The notes: generated from the letters alone by a model not told the origin. A stretch of DNA of 8,194 bases from JBPCOB01 sp051000715 (GCA_051000715.1 JBPCOB010000268.1:1-8194), one strand, 5' to 3'; counted from the stretch's first letter, positions 1 through 7,553 are shown. Numbers and translations: made by a program.

Positions 1-98
1 CTCCCCTGCTTCAGCTCGCCGGTCACGCCGTCGATCGCCGCCGCGGCAACCGATCGTGCATGCACATCGAGTCCAACGCTCGTACGCTCCGAATACAC
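1..98 (-). CDS. IS110-family transposase, N-terminal fragment (continues past left edge)
   Basis: Reading the minus strand from a GTG at 98 gives a product starting VYSERTSVGLDVHARSVAAA and continuing into AIDGVTGEL. This is the hallmark N-terminus of IS110-family transposases, whose RuvC-like DEDD domain begins with the catalytic Asp in the G-L-D-V-H motif (Asp11 here). Only about 33 codons are inside the window; the rest of the DEDD domain and the C-terminal Tnp_20 domain with its catalytic serine would lie to the left. The start is supported by a strong GGAGG five bases upstream. The frame stays open upstream of the GTG, so a longer product is possible but unneeded. The gene diverges from the plus-strand glycosylase gene. 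IS110 elements transpose as circular intermediates, usually without long terminal inverted repeats, so the element's end cannot be placed. Whether the copy is intact or a relic is unknown. Confidence 0.85.
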   Translation of the reverse strand, partial: MYSERTSVGLDVHARSVAAAAIDGVTGELKQG

Positions 99-225
99 CG
101 GGGCCTCCCACGCATGTCGGATAGGCCAAGCAGGCAGCCCCTGCTCGGTAGCCCACGAGGTTGTGTGCGTCAGGCACCGGCCCGCAACCACTCACGAACG
201 AGCGGTCACGTCATACCGTCTAGCC
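99..225. other. Divergent spacer with two small predicted hairpins
   Basis: This 127-bp stretch separates the transposase start (minus) from the preferred glycosylase start (plus). It holds a 6-bp inverted repeat AGCAGG/CCTGCT (129-134 and 140-145) with a 5-nt loop. It also holds a nested structure with outer arms GGTTG/CAACC (159-163 and 185-189) and inner arms GTGC/GCAC (165-168 and 174-177). In IS110-group elements the non-coding left end upstream of the transposase encodes the bridge RNA, so this is where one would look. The stretch is, however, shorter than the ~177-nt bridge RNA of IS621, and the stems are weak. I see no convincing -35/-10 promoter in either direction. The end of the IS should lie in or near here. 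Confidence 0.35.
104..108 (-). promoter_or_regulatory. Ribosome binding site of the IS110 transposase
   Basis: On the minus strand GGAGG lies at 108 to 104, five bases before the GTG at 98. It is the clearest Shine-Dalgarno in the left part of the window and fixes the transposase start. Confidence 0.7.
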
Positions 226-1464
226 GTGCCCGTGGACCTCAGCGCCGAGCAGGTACGCCGGATCGCGGTCAATGCGCAGGGCTTCGACCGACCGCGGCCT
301 GTGCGGCCGAATCTCGGTCATCTGCGCCGGGTGCTGGCCAGGGTGGGGGCATTCCAGATCGACGCGGTCAACGTACTGGTCAGGTCGCACTACCTGGCCG
401 CGTTCTCTCGCCTGGGTCCGTACCCGGTCGACCTGCTCGACCGTCTGACCTATCGGGAGAGAGGCGCCTACGAGTACTGGGGACATGCCGCCTCGATCGT
501 CGACATCTCGCTCTACCCGGCGCTGCGCTGGAGGATGGCCCGGCAGAACAACCGTGAGCAGTGGACTCGGTGGCTGCACAGGGTCGAAAGCGAGCGTCCC
601 GGATACGCCGCCGAGGTGTCTGCGGATGTAGCTGAGCGCGGGCCGCTGACCTTCAGCGAACTTCGCGACCCGGCCCGACGCCCGAAGGGCAACCCGCGCT
701 ACACCGCCGCGACAACACTCTGGGACCGAGGTTCGGACGGCAAAACGATGCTCGAATACCTCTACGCCTCGGGCGCGCTCGCCATCGCCGGCCGGAAAGC
801 CTTCAACCCGCTCTACGACCTGGCAGAGCGCGTGATCGCTGCGCCGGTACTGGCCGTGCCGCCGTTGAGCGAGGTCGAGGGTCAACGCGAGTTGATCCGG
901 CGGGCCACGGCCGCACTCGGCGTCGGCACCGTCAAGGAGGTGGCCGACTACTTTCGGATGTCGGTGGCCGACACCAAGTCCCGGCTGCACGAATTGATCT
1001 CCGCCGGAGAGCTGACGGAGTGCCGCCCGCAAGGATGGTCCGCCGTCGGGTACCTGCATCCGACCGCAAGTGCCAGGCCGGTGCACGTGGCAGCGTTGCT
1101 CTCGCCGTTCGACTCCCTGCTGTGGGAGCGCGCCAGGGTTCAGCGGGTCTTCGACTTCCGGCACAGCTTCGAGATCTACGTGCCCGAGGCCAAGCGGGAG
1201 TACGGCTACTTCGTCCTGCCGTTCCTGCTCGGTGACCGGCTTCAAGGGCGGGTCGACCTCAAGGCAGACCGTCCGGGCAGGCGCCTGCTCGTCCAGGGCA
1301 GCTTCGCCGAGCCAGAAACCGACCGGGCCGAGCTGGCTGCTGCCCTGGCCGGTGAACTTCGCTCGCTGGCGACCTGGCTGGACCTAGACGACATCTCCGT
1401 CGCTCGTCGCGGCGACCTCGCCGCTGCGCTGTCAGATGCCTGCGGGAGGAGAATGCCGGCATGA
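226..1464 (+). CDS. YcaQ/AlkX-like (HTH_42) winged-helix DNA glycosylase
   Basis: Predicted 412-residue protein of the HTH_42 superfamily, close to the ~410 residues of E. coli YcaQ, which unhooks alkylated interstrand crosslinks from DNA. It starts with the family-typical LSAEQVRRIAV segment and then has AFQIDAVNVL. Gln44-Ile45-Asp46 matches the catalytic Q-x-D motif of the YcaQ-like branch (the AlkZ branch has Q-x-Q). A conserved EYWGHAAS segment follows, then tandem winged-helix regions; around residues 225-265 are helix-turn-helix-like segments (GTVKEVADYF, SRLHELISAGEL). Start choice: GTG at 226 or 232 places the conserved region at the N-terminus. An in-frame GTG at 163 adds 21 non-conserved residues, and the nearest AGG is only two bases from it, so I reject it. 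No clear ribosome binding site precedes 226, so translation may be leaderless. The stop overlaps the next start (ATGA). Likely role is base-excision repair of bulky or crosslinked alkyl adducts; exact substrate is inference. Confidence 0.82.
   Translation: MPVDLSAEQVRRIAVNAQGFDRPRPVRPNLGHLRRVLARVGAFQIDAVNVLVRSHYLAAFSRLGPYPVDLLDRLTYRERGAYEYWGHAASIVDISLYPALRWRMARQNNREQWTRWLHRVESERPGYAAEVSADVAERGPLTFSELRDPARRPKGNPRYTAATTLWDRGSDGKTMLEYLYASGALAIAGRKAFNPLYDLAERVIAAPVLAVPPLSEVEGQRELIRRATAALGVGTVKEVADYFRMSVADTKSRLHELISAGELTECRPQGWSAVGYLHPTASARPVHVAALLSPFDSLLWERARVQRVFDFRHSFEIYVPEAKREYGYFVLPFLLGDRLQGRVDLKADRPGRRLLVQGSFAEPETDRAELAAALAGELRSLATWLDLDDISVARRGDLAAALSDACGRRMPA
1444..1450 (+). promoter_or_regulatory. 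Ribosome binding site of the VWA gene, inside the glycosylase gene
   Basis: GGGAGGA lies in the last codons of the glycosylase gene, ten bases before the ATG at 1461. The spacing is long but usable. With the ATGA overlap it supports coupled translation of the two genes. Confidence 0.55.
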
Positions 1465-2906
1465 CGGCCGTCGACGAGAGCGAGGCCGGTCGATCCGGTG
1501 GGCTGGTGGCGCACCTGGACGACTTCGTCCGCGCCGTGCGTCAGGCTGGCGTTCCCATCGGCATCAGCGATGCAATCGATGCGGCGCGTGCAATGGTGAC
1601 CGTCGACCTCCTCGAGCGAGAGCAGCTGCGCCATGGTTTGGCGGCGGTCCTGTTGAAGCGTCCCACTCACCGGCCGGCATTCGACGCGCTGTTCGACCTG
1701 TGGTGGCCCGCCGCAGTTACCGGTATCGACGGAACTGACCCGGAGGACGTGCAGGAGTGGGCTCTGCAAGAGCAAGGCGATCCGGAGGCAGACGACTCCG
1801 GCCTGTCGGCTGATGACTTGACTGATGCCATGCGCGCGCAGCTGGCCCAACTCCTGCTGGACGGCGATGACGCAGCCCTGCGCAGATTCGCGAACTTCGC
1901 CGTCGGCCGCCTCGGGCACGGCGGCCAATCAGCGCGTGGCCAGTCCTACTTCAGCTACCGGGTGCTGCGCGCGCTGTCGCCGGACACGCTCGTTGCCGGT
2001 CTCCTGCAAGGTCTTCTCGGCGGCGCGAAGCGCGGCGGCCTTGCCGAGCAAGTGGCCAGGCAGACGATCCGTGAGCGACTCGCCGCATTTCGTTCCTACA
2101 TCGAGACCGAGGTCCGGCGCAGGGCTGCCGAGGAGCGTGGCAAGCAGAACGTGGCCCGTACTGCCGTGACGCCGCTGGCTGATCAGGTCGACTTCCTCCG
2201 TGCCCAGCAGAAAGACCTCGCCGAACTCCGGCGCAGCGTTGCCCCTCTCGCCCGGCGACTGGCCACCCGGCTAGCCGCACGCCGCCGCCACGGTCGCCGA
2301 GGGCGGCTGGACTTCCGCCGTACAGTCCGGGCGTCCCTGGCGACCGGCGGGGTGCCGCTGGTAACGGCGCATCGTCCGCGGCGGGTGCACAAACCAGAAC
2401 TCGTGGTGCTGTGCGACGTCAGCGGCTCGGTTGCCGGCTTCTCACATTTCACCCTGCTCCTGACTGCGGCCTTGCGTGAGCAGTTCTCGGGGGTACGTGC
2501 ATTCGCCTTCGTCGACAGCTGCGACGAGGTGACCCGGTTCTTCGCTCCCGGATCCGACGTCGCCGACGCCGTAACGCGGATCGGAAGGGAGGCGCAGGTC
2601 GTCTGGTTCGACGGGCACAGCGACTACGGGCACTCACTGGAGACCTTCGCCGAGAAGTGGCCAACGGTGGTGGGCCCCAAGACATCCCTGCTCATCCTCG
2701 GCGACGGGCGGACGAACTACCGAAACCCCGGCCTGCCGACGCTCGCGGCGCTGGTCAAGCGGTCGCGGCACGCATACTGGCTCAACCCGGAGCCGCACCG
2801 GCAGTGGGGCAGCGGGGATTCCGCAGCCGACGACTACGCACAGCTGATCGAGATGGTCGAGTGCCGCAACGCCGAACAGTTGACCGAGTTCGTCACCCGA
2901 CTCTGA
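1461..2906 (+). CDS. CoxE-like VWA domain-containing protein
   Basis: A 481-residue protein with a helical N-terminal half (about 1-310) and a C-terminal von Willebrand factor A domain (about 312-455). The metal-ion-dependent adhesion site is intact in its first part: LVVLCDVSGS gives Asp319, Ser321 and Ser323. The later ligands are probably Ser387 or Asp388 (HSDYGHSLETF, Ser where Thr is usual) and Asp415 (LILGDGRTNY). The C-terminal SRHAYWLNPEP segment matches CoxE-family VWA proteins. The segment before the VWA domain is very Arg-rich. No signal peptide or membrane segment is visible, so the product should be cytosolic. CoxE-type proteins usually work with a MoxR-type AAA+ ATPase to insert metals or remodel target proteins. 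No such ATPase is in the window; the partner gene here is the glycosylase, joined by a 4-nt overlap. The target is unknown. Confidence 0.85.
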   Translation: MTAVDESEAGRSGGLVAHLDDFVRAVRQAGVPIGISDAIDAARAMVTVDLLEREQLRHGLAAVLLKRPTHRPAFDALFDLWWPAAVTGIDGTDPEDVQEWALQEQGDPEADDSGLSADDLTDAMRAQLAQLLLDGDDAALRRFANFAVGRLGHGGQSARGQSYFSYRVLRALSPDTLVAGLLQGLLGGAKRGGLAEQVARQTIRERLAAFRSYIETEVRRRAAEERGKQNVARTAVTPLADQVDFLRAQQKDLAELRRSVAPLARRLATRLAARRRHGRRGRLDFRRTVRASLATGGVPLVTAHRPRRVHKPELVVLCDVSGSVAGFSHFTLLLTAALREQFSGVRAFAFVDSCDEVTRFFAPGSDVADAVTRIGREAQVVWFDGHSDYGHSLETFAEKWPTVVGPKTSLLILGDGRTNYRNPGLPTLAALVKRSRHAYWLNPEPHRQWGSGDSAADDYAQLIEMVECRNAEQLTEFVTRL

Positions 2907-2914
2907 GTCAGAGT
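2900..2914. terminator. Short palindrome at the convergent gene junction, possible two-way terminator
   Basis: Arms ACTCTGA (2900-2906) and TCAGAGT (2908-2914) are perfect reverse complements around the single base G2907. The VWA stop codon forms the end of the left arm and the last base of the transporter stop codon forms the end of the right arm. As RNA it can fold as a 6-bp stem with a 3-nt loop in either direction. No T-run follows on either side, so it is not a classical intrinsic terminator. The genes are only 7 bp apart, so any termination signal must overlap their ends. Confidence 0.3.
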
Positions 2915-5900
2915 TACTCCTGGGAGATGACGACCAGCGTTCGGGCGCGACGGCGGGCGACCTCCAGGACGCGGCGAGCGGTCTGCGGGTCGAGGGCTCC
3001 GAGCGGCTCGTCCAGGATCAGTACGTCGTGGTCGGCGAGCAGGGCACGGGCCACGCACAGTCGCGCGCGTTCTCCTTGGGACAACCGCCAGCCGGTCTCA
3101 CCGACGGTCTGGCCGAGCCCAGCGGGCATTCGCTCGAGCACCGGGCCAAGCCCAAGGTCGACGCAGACGGCGGTGGCTTCCTCGAGATCGTCCTGGTCCG
3201 GGGGCCAGCGACGACCCATCAGGAGATTGAACGCCACCGGAGCGAGCAGGACGTGGTTGTCGCCGTGCTGCGGGACGATGCCGACCCGATCCCGCCAGCC
3301 AGACTGGGTGGAATCTGCGCCATCGAGGCTCACCCGTCCTTCGGTGGCCGACAGGATCCCGGCCAGCGCGGTCGCCAACGTGGATTTGCCCGCACCCGCG
3401 TCACCGGCCAGCACTGCCCGGTCACCGGGCAGTAGTTCGAAGTCTATGTCGCGCAGAACTCGCCGGGCGCCGCGGTCGACGCACAGCCCCCGCACGCGAA
3501 GGGCACCCGCCGGGGCAGCCGGGGCCGCATCGCCGAGCGGAGCTGCCCTTGTGGGCAAGGTCGATTTGGGTGGGCCGCGCACGGCTTCGGACCGTGAATC
3601 GGCCGGATCGGTCGAATGTCGTCGGGTCGCCAACTCTCCAGCTTGCAGGAGCGGCTCCAAGGCGCGGTGGCCTAGGACGGCACTGCTGAGCGTTTCGACC
3701 GCGACAGCCAACCGGCGCAGCGCCTGCGACGCGAGCAGCACCCCGCCCAGGGCCAGTGCCACGTCCGCGGGTCTGGAGAGGTCTCCGATAACGGCTATCC
3801 CGGCCAGGCCGCCGGCCAGCGCGGCCCGCGGAAGGGTGCCGGCGAGAGCGACGAACGGGCGGTCTGCGGCCTCGCCGAGGCGGGCGTAGTCAGCCAGACG
3901 CCGGGCGCGCTCCTCGGTCCCGTGGTCGCCCTGGATCAGCCGGGTCCGCTGGCCGGCGATCGCCTCGAGCAGGTCATCGGTCTGGGTCAGCCTGGCAGTG
4001 GTCCAGGCCCGTCGGCGCCGAACGGCGATGACGGTGGCGATTCCCGCGAGCAGGAGCACGGCGGCGAGTGGGACGGCGGCGGCCCGACCAGGTGCGGTGA
4101 CAGCGAGCGCGACTGCAGCGACGCCCAGTTCGATCACCAGGGTCACCGCACCGAGGCCCCCGCCGGCAGCCAGCCGGGCGATGGCGTCCACCTCCATGGA
4201 TCGACCCAGGATCCGGCCCGGTCCCTCCCGTCGCACCCAACTCGGATCCAGCGCGATCGCGCCATCCAGGGTCTGACTTCGTAACCGCGCTCCCAGCGCG
4301 ATCGCGGTGCGCCCCTCGGCCGCTTCGGCTAACGCGGCGAGCGGAATGGTCGCGCCAAGCAGCAGCGCCCACGCGGTCAGGCCGCCACCACCGGTGAAGA
4401 TCGCCGTACCGATGACCGACCAGGAGGCGGCGAAGGTCAGGTAGCGCAGGATCGTCGCGGTGGCGAAGACCGCGAAGGCTGGTCCAGCGCGTCCCGCCGT
4501 CGGAGCCTGGGCGTCAGCGGGGGGTTGCTGGCTTGCTTCCTCCCGGGCCAACGTCGTCGGGGCGGCCGCCATGGGCGCCCCCTCCTCGGCCGCCTCCGAG
4601 TGCGCCTCGGGGGTCTTCGGGTCGGCTTGTTGCTCGGTAAGGGTGCCGCCGGCCACGCGCAGCCGCCGCCAGCCATGGCCGCTGTCCAGCTCCTCCCGCA
4701 AGGCTTGCTCGGCGTCGAGCATGGCCTGAAGCGGCGAGTCCGGTTGGCCCAGCAACACTTCCGGCGACCCGTCGGCGACAACACGCCCGTCGGCGAGCAC
4801 CAGTACCCGGTCGAAGCACAGTGCCTCGCCTACGTCGTGCGTCGCGCACAGCAGCGTCGCCGTACGCCATCGAGTGCGAGCGCTGGCGAGCAGGCGGTGC
4901 CGCTGGCTGCGGTCCAGCCCACGCAGCGGTTCGTCGAGGACGGCCAGCCGTACACCATCGCGACCCAACGCACGGGCCAGGCGGACCCGTTGGGCTTCAC
5001 CGCCGGACAGCAGCCCGCCGTCAGCACCCAAGTGCTCGGCTCCGACCCGGGCAGCTACATCGTCGAGTTCGGCAGCCTGCACGAGGGCCAGGACCCGCGA
5101 CGGATCGGCCAGCGGTGCGATGTTCTCGGCCAGACCGCTGTTCCATACCCGTACTTGAGGATCGACCCAGGCGACCTGCGGCCAGACGGCGTGCGCGCCG
5201 CCCCCGGCCAACGGCCTTCCATCGATGCGTACCTCGCCCTCGGATGGATCATTGAGTCCTAGGGCCAGGGCAAGCAGGGTGGACTTCCCCGCACCGGACA
5301 GGCCGACGAGCCCAACATGCTCACCGGGGGCGATGCGCACGGTCGTCGGTCCCAGCATTTCCCGGCCGGTTGCCGAGACGCTCACGGCGTCGAAGACGAC
5401 CTCGGCACCGGCGGTCGTGGGTTCACGTGAGGCGGCCGGGGTCGTGGGTACATCCGTTCCTACCGCCTCCGGCGCGTCCAGCGGCTCGGCCAGGCGCAGC
5501 GCCAACGTCCGCAACTGTGGCCACTGCAACGCGATCTGTCCTACCCGCTCGGCCGCGACCGGAATGGTGATCGCCCACAGCACCAGCAGCAGTCGCTCGG
5601 GCGCACCTTCCAGATGGCCAAGGCCGGCGATCACGACCGGGATGGCCAGCCCGATACCGATAGCGGTCTGCACCAAGGTTGCTGTTGTACGTGCACGTAC
5701 CGCTGCTCGGGCGGCGGCGATCCAGCCGTGCAATCGCATTCCTTGCTCGGCCTCGATCGCGCGCTCAGCCCCATGTGCACGGATCGCCAAGACGCCGAGC
5801 ACGGCATCAAGCGTGGTTTGTCCCAGCGCGGAGGCGTGTTCCTGTGCCCGCAACTCGCGCTCGCGCAGCGGCAGCTGCACCGCGGCGGCGGCGCCCAGCG

Positions 5901-7221
5901 CACCGACGGTGGCAAGTGCGACCAGCGGCGCACCGGATGGGTCGAGAACAGCCAGGGCGATGGCGACGAAAACAGTCTCCAGGCTCGCGGCCAGAAGCTG
6001 CGTGGCCAGCAGCGGAAGTGCGCGCAGCTGGTGCAGGGCATGAGCCCGCCCGGCCAGATCAGACGGAGGCCGCGAGCGCAGGTAGCGGTCCGGGAGTCGC
6101 GGCAGTTTGACCGCGAGTGCGTGACGCAGTCCGATCTCCAATCGCCGTCCGATCCCCAGTCCGGCGGCTGCAGTCACCGTCTCGACAACGGTGAGGAACA
6201 AAGCGAGCCCGGCCACGAGGAGCAGGGCAGTACGCGCATCGCCGTTGATGAGCGAGCCCTGCAGGAACGTTGCCTCGGCGACCGTTCCGGCGGCGAGCAG
6301 GGCGATGGCCAGGAGCAGTGGCGCGATGGCGACGCGGCCGGCGGCGCGTGCGGCTGCTAGGAGGCTGCGCGCCGGACGGGGTGCCGGCTCGGCCAAGGCG
6401 GCGGCCAGGTCCGGGGTCAGGTCCGCGGGGTCCGGTGGCTTGGGGGCCAGGCCGCGGGCTCGTACGAGCACGGCGCCGCGCAGCAGGACCTGCGTACGGT
6501 CATCCAGCGGTCGAGCGAACCACGCCTGCGCCGGCAGCGTCGCGATCGCCTGATCCGGGTCATGCACCGCCCGGTCCAACGAAAGCCGCGCCGCGGCGCG
6601 ACCAGGCCGGTTTCCAGCGGCCAGTGCCCGTGCTTGCCCGTCGAGACAGGCCATCGCTCGCGGCCCGGCAGCCGTGGCGCGGGCGATCAGCGTGACCGCA
6701 TCGCGCTCGCGCAGGCTCAGAGCTCGCAGCCGCTCGTGCAGCGCGTGCTGGAAGGTTGGCGCGGCCATGAAGGCTTCCCAGGCCTCGATCGGGACCGGCT
6801 GCTCGTGGATGTAGAGCAGTTCGGCCAGACCCCGCCCTCCGACGATCCGCCGCCCGGTCGCCGGATCCATGAGCTGCAACCAGCGGCCGTGGCGCCGCCA
6901 GGCGACGACGAAGTGCGGCATCCCGCTCGGCAGCCGGGCAACCGCGATCGCCGGCAGCGCGGTTGCCCCGGCTAAACCCACGTGGTCGGCGGGCAGCATG
7001 AGCTGGGCGACGTCGAGACCCAAGGCGCGTGCCGAGCTTTCCAGCGCGTTGATGGACGTACCGTCCACATCTGTCTGGCAGGCCTCGCGCAGCCGCCCGT
7101 AACTCACCGGTAGGCCGAAGCCGGCCAGCAGCGAGTGCAGCGCCGCCGGACCGCAGTCCATCCCCGAGGTCTGAATCGTCTCAGGGACCAGTACCCGCGG
7201 GCGCCCGGTCCGGGTGCTCAC
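2914..7221 (-). CDS. Single-chain C39 peptidase ABC exporter (peptidase-TMD-NBD-TMD-NBD)
   Basis: Predicted 1435-residue inner-membrane peptide exporter. Residues 10-148 are a C39 cysteine peptidase: Gln17, Cys23 (MDCGPAAL), His103 (MPHFVVAW) and Asp119 (LMDPATG) match the catalytic set that cleaves double-glycine leaders. Residues ~149-295 are a helical, Ala/Arg/Pro-rich insert. TMD1 is ~296-575. NBD1 has Walker A GLSGAGKST (Lys646), signature LSGGE (738-742), Walker B LAVLDEP (Glu764) and switch His795. A disordered Ala/Pro/Glu-rich linker (~845-910) leads to TMD2 (~915-1190). NBD2 has Walker A GDAGAGKST (Lys1279), signature LSQGE (1380-1384) and Walker B LILDEP (Glu1405), but ends at VVISQE with Gln1434 where the switch His belongs. 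No A-loop aromatic is obvious in either NBD. GTG at 7221 shares a GTGA overlap with the TPR stop; extending upstream to 7593 would only add a frame lying over the TPR gene. PCATs are normally ~700-residue half-transporters. Cargo unknown. Confidence 0.88.
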   Translation of the reverse strand: MSTRTGRPRVLVPETIQTSGMDCGPAALHSLLAGFGLPVSYGRLREACQTDVDGTSINALESSARALGLDVAQLMLPADHVGLAGATALPAIAVARLPSGMPHFVVAWRRHGRWLQLMDPATGRRIVGGRGLAELLYIHEQPVPIEAWEAFMAAPTFQHALHERLRALSLRERDAVTLIARATAAGPRAMACLDGQARALAAGNRPGRAAARLSLDRAVHDPDQAIATLPAQAWFARPLDDRTQVLLRGAVLVRARGLAPKPPDPADLTPDLAAALAEPAPRPARSLLAAARAAGRVAIAPLLLAIALLAAGTVAEATFLQGSLINGDARTALLLVAGLALFLTVVETVTAAAGLGIGRRLEIGLRHALAVKLPRLPDRYLRSRPPSDLAGRAHALHQLRALPLLATQLLAASLETVFVAIALAVLDPSGAPLVALATVGALGAAAAVQLPLRERELRAQEHASALGQTTLDAVLGVLAIRAHGAERAIEAEQGMRLHGWIAAARAAVRARTTATLVQTAIGIGLAIPVVIAGLGHLEGAPERLLLVLWAITIPVAAERVGQIALQWPQLRTLALRLAEPLDAPEAVGTDVPTTPAASREPTTAGAEVVFDAVSVSATGREMLGPTTVRIAPGEHVGLVGLSGAGKSTLLALALGLNDPSEGEVRIDGRPLAGGGAHAVWPQVAWVDPQVRVWNSGLAENIAPLADPSRVLALVQAAELDDVAARVGAEHLGADGGLLSGGEAQRVRLARALGRDGVRLAVLDEPLRGLDRSQRHRLLASARTRWRTATLLCATHDVGEALCFDRVLVLADGRVVADGSPEVLLGQPDSPLQAMLDAEQALREELDSGHGWRRLRVAGGTLTEQQADPKTPEAHSEAAEEGAPMAAAPTTLAREEASQQPPADAQAPTAGRAGPAFAVFATATILRYLTFAASWSVIGTAIFTGGGGLTAWALLLGATIPLAALAEAAEGRTAIALGARLRSQTLDGAIALDPSWVRREGPGRILGRSMEVDAIARLAAGGGLGAVTLVIELGVAAVALAVTAPGRAAAVPLAAVLLLAGIATVIAVRRRRAWTTARLTQTDDLLEAIAGQRTRLIQGDHGTEERARRLADYARLGEAADRPFVALAGTLPRAALAGGLAGIAVIGDLSRPADVALALGGVLLASQALRRLAVAVETLSSAVLGHRALEPLLQAGELATRRHSTDPADSRSEAVRGPPKSTLPTRAAPLGDAAPAAPAGALRVRGLCVDRGARRVLRDIDFELLPGDRAVLAGDAGAGKSTLATALAGILSATEGRVSLDGADSTQSGWRDRVGIVPQHGDNHVLLAPVAFNLLMGRRWPPDQDDLEEATAVCVDLGLGPVLERMPAGLGQTVGETGWRLSQGERARLCVARALLADHDVLILDEPLGALDPQTARRVLEVARRRARTLVVISQE

Positions 7222-7553
7222 TGCGCCGGGCTGGCCAGCTCGGCGAGCCGCTGTCGGGTGGCGAGCAGGACCGGATGGTCGTCGGTCACCGCGCCGGTCA
7301 GGTTGGTCGCCGCTCGATGCGCCAGCTGAACTGCCTCGTCGCGATCGCCTGACTGCTCGCTCAACGAGGAAAGATTCAACAGGGTCGGGGCCAGCTCTGG
7401 GTGGGCAGCTCCTTGCCTGCGTTCCCGCGCCGCCAGGCCGTCCCGGTATGCCGCAGCGGCTTCGTCCAGTCGCCCGGCGCGATGCAAGGCCGCGCCCAGG
7501 GAGGTACGGGCGATGGCCACCTCGAGATGATCCGGCCCGTGTGCAGCGGTCAT
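7218..7553 (-). CDS. TPR protein, C-terminal part (separated by a probable frameshift)
   Basis: A 111-residue frame that starts ATGACCGCT inside a TPR linker and holds about two kinesin-light-chain-like repeats: LEVAIARTSLGAALHRAGRL with the following helix and an AHPE turn, then LAPTLLNLSSLSEQSGDRDE, ending in DDHPVLLATRQRLAEL. The start ATG overlaps the stop of the upstream TPR frame (ATGA, 7550-7553), so coupled re-initiation is possible, but there is no Shine-Dalgarno before it. Reading back from the ATG, the frame gives Y-S-V-D before M, which fits the end of the interrupted repeat. I therefore think this is the C-terminus of the upstream gene after a one-base loss, not an independent gene. 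The stop overlaps the start of the ABC exporter (GTGA), so translation must reach this frame for coupling to the transporter to work. Confidence 0.7.
   Translation of the reverse strand: MTAAHGPDHLEVAIARTSLGAALHRAGRLDEAAAAYRDGLAARERRQGAAHPELAPTLLNLSSLSEQSGDRDEAVQLAHRAATNLTGAVTDDHPVLLATRQRLAELASPAQ

Noticed and set aside
163..225. Upstream GTG start for the glycosylase
   Set aside because: The added 21 residues are not family-like, the AGG is too close to the GTG, and starting at 226 gives the normal family length.
60..557. Plus-strand 165-residue open frame overlapping the glycosylase gene
   Set aside because: The translation is Arg/Pro/Gly-rich low-complexity sequence with no motif, as expected for an out-of-frame reading of GC-rich coding DNA; the IS110 start and the glycosylase explain the region.
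220..1928. Long minus-strand open frames (220-1245 and 1242-1928) opposite the glycosylase and VWA genes
   Set aside because: They lie antisense to genes with clear family motifs, show no recognisable domain, and are the usual by-product of high GC at third codon positions.
2657..3889. 410-residue plus-strand open frame across the convergent junction
   Set aside because: Its product is Ser/Arg/Ala-rich with no domain, and it overlaps both the VWA 3' end and the ABC exporter NBD2, which carry real motifs.
4525..5262. Plus-strand 245-residue frame within the exporter, and other plus-strand frames between 3000 and 7600
   Set aside because: All are antisense to the exporter's ATPase and membrane segments, with biased composition and no independent motifs or ribosome binding sites.
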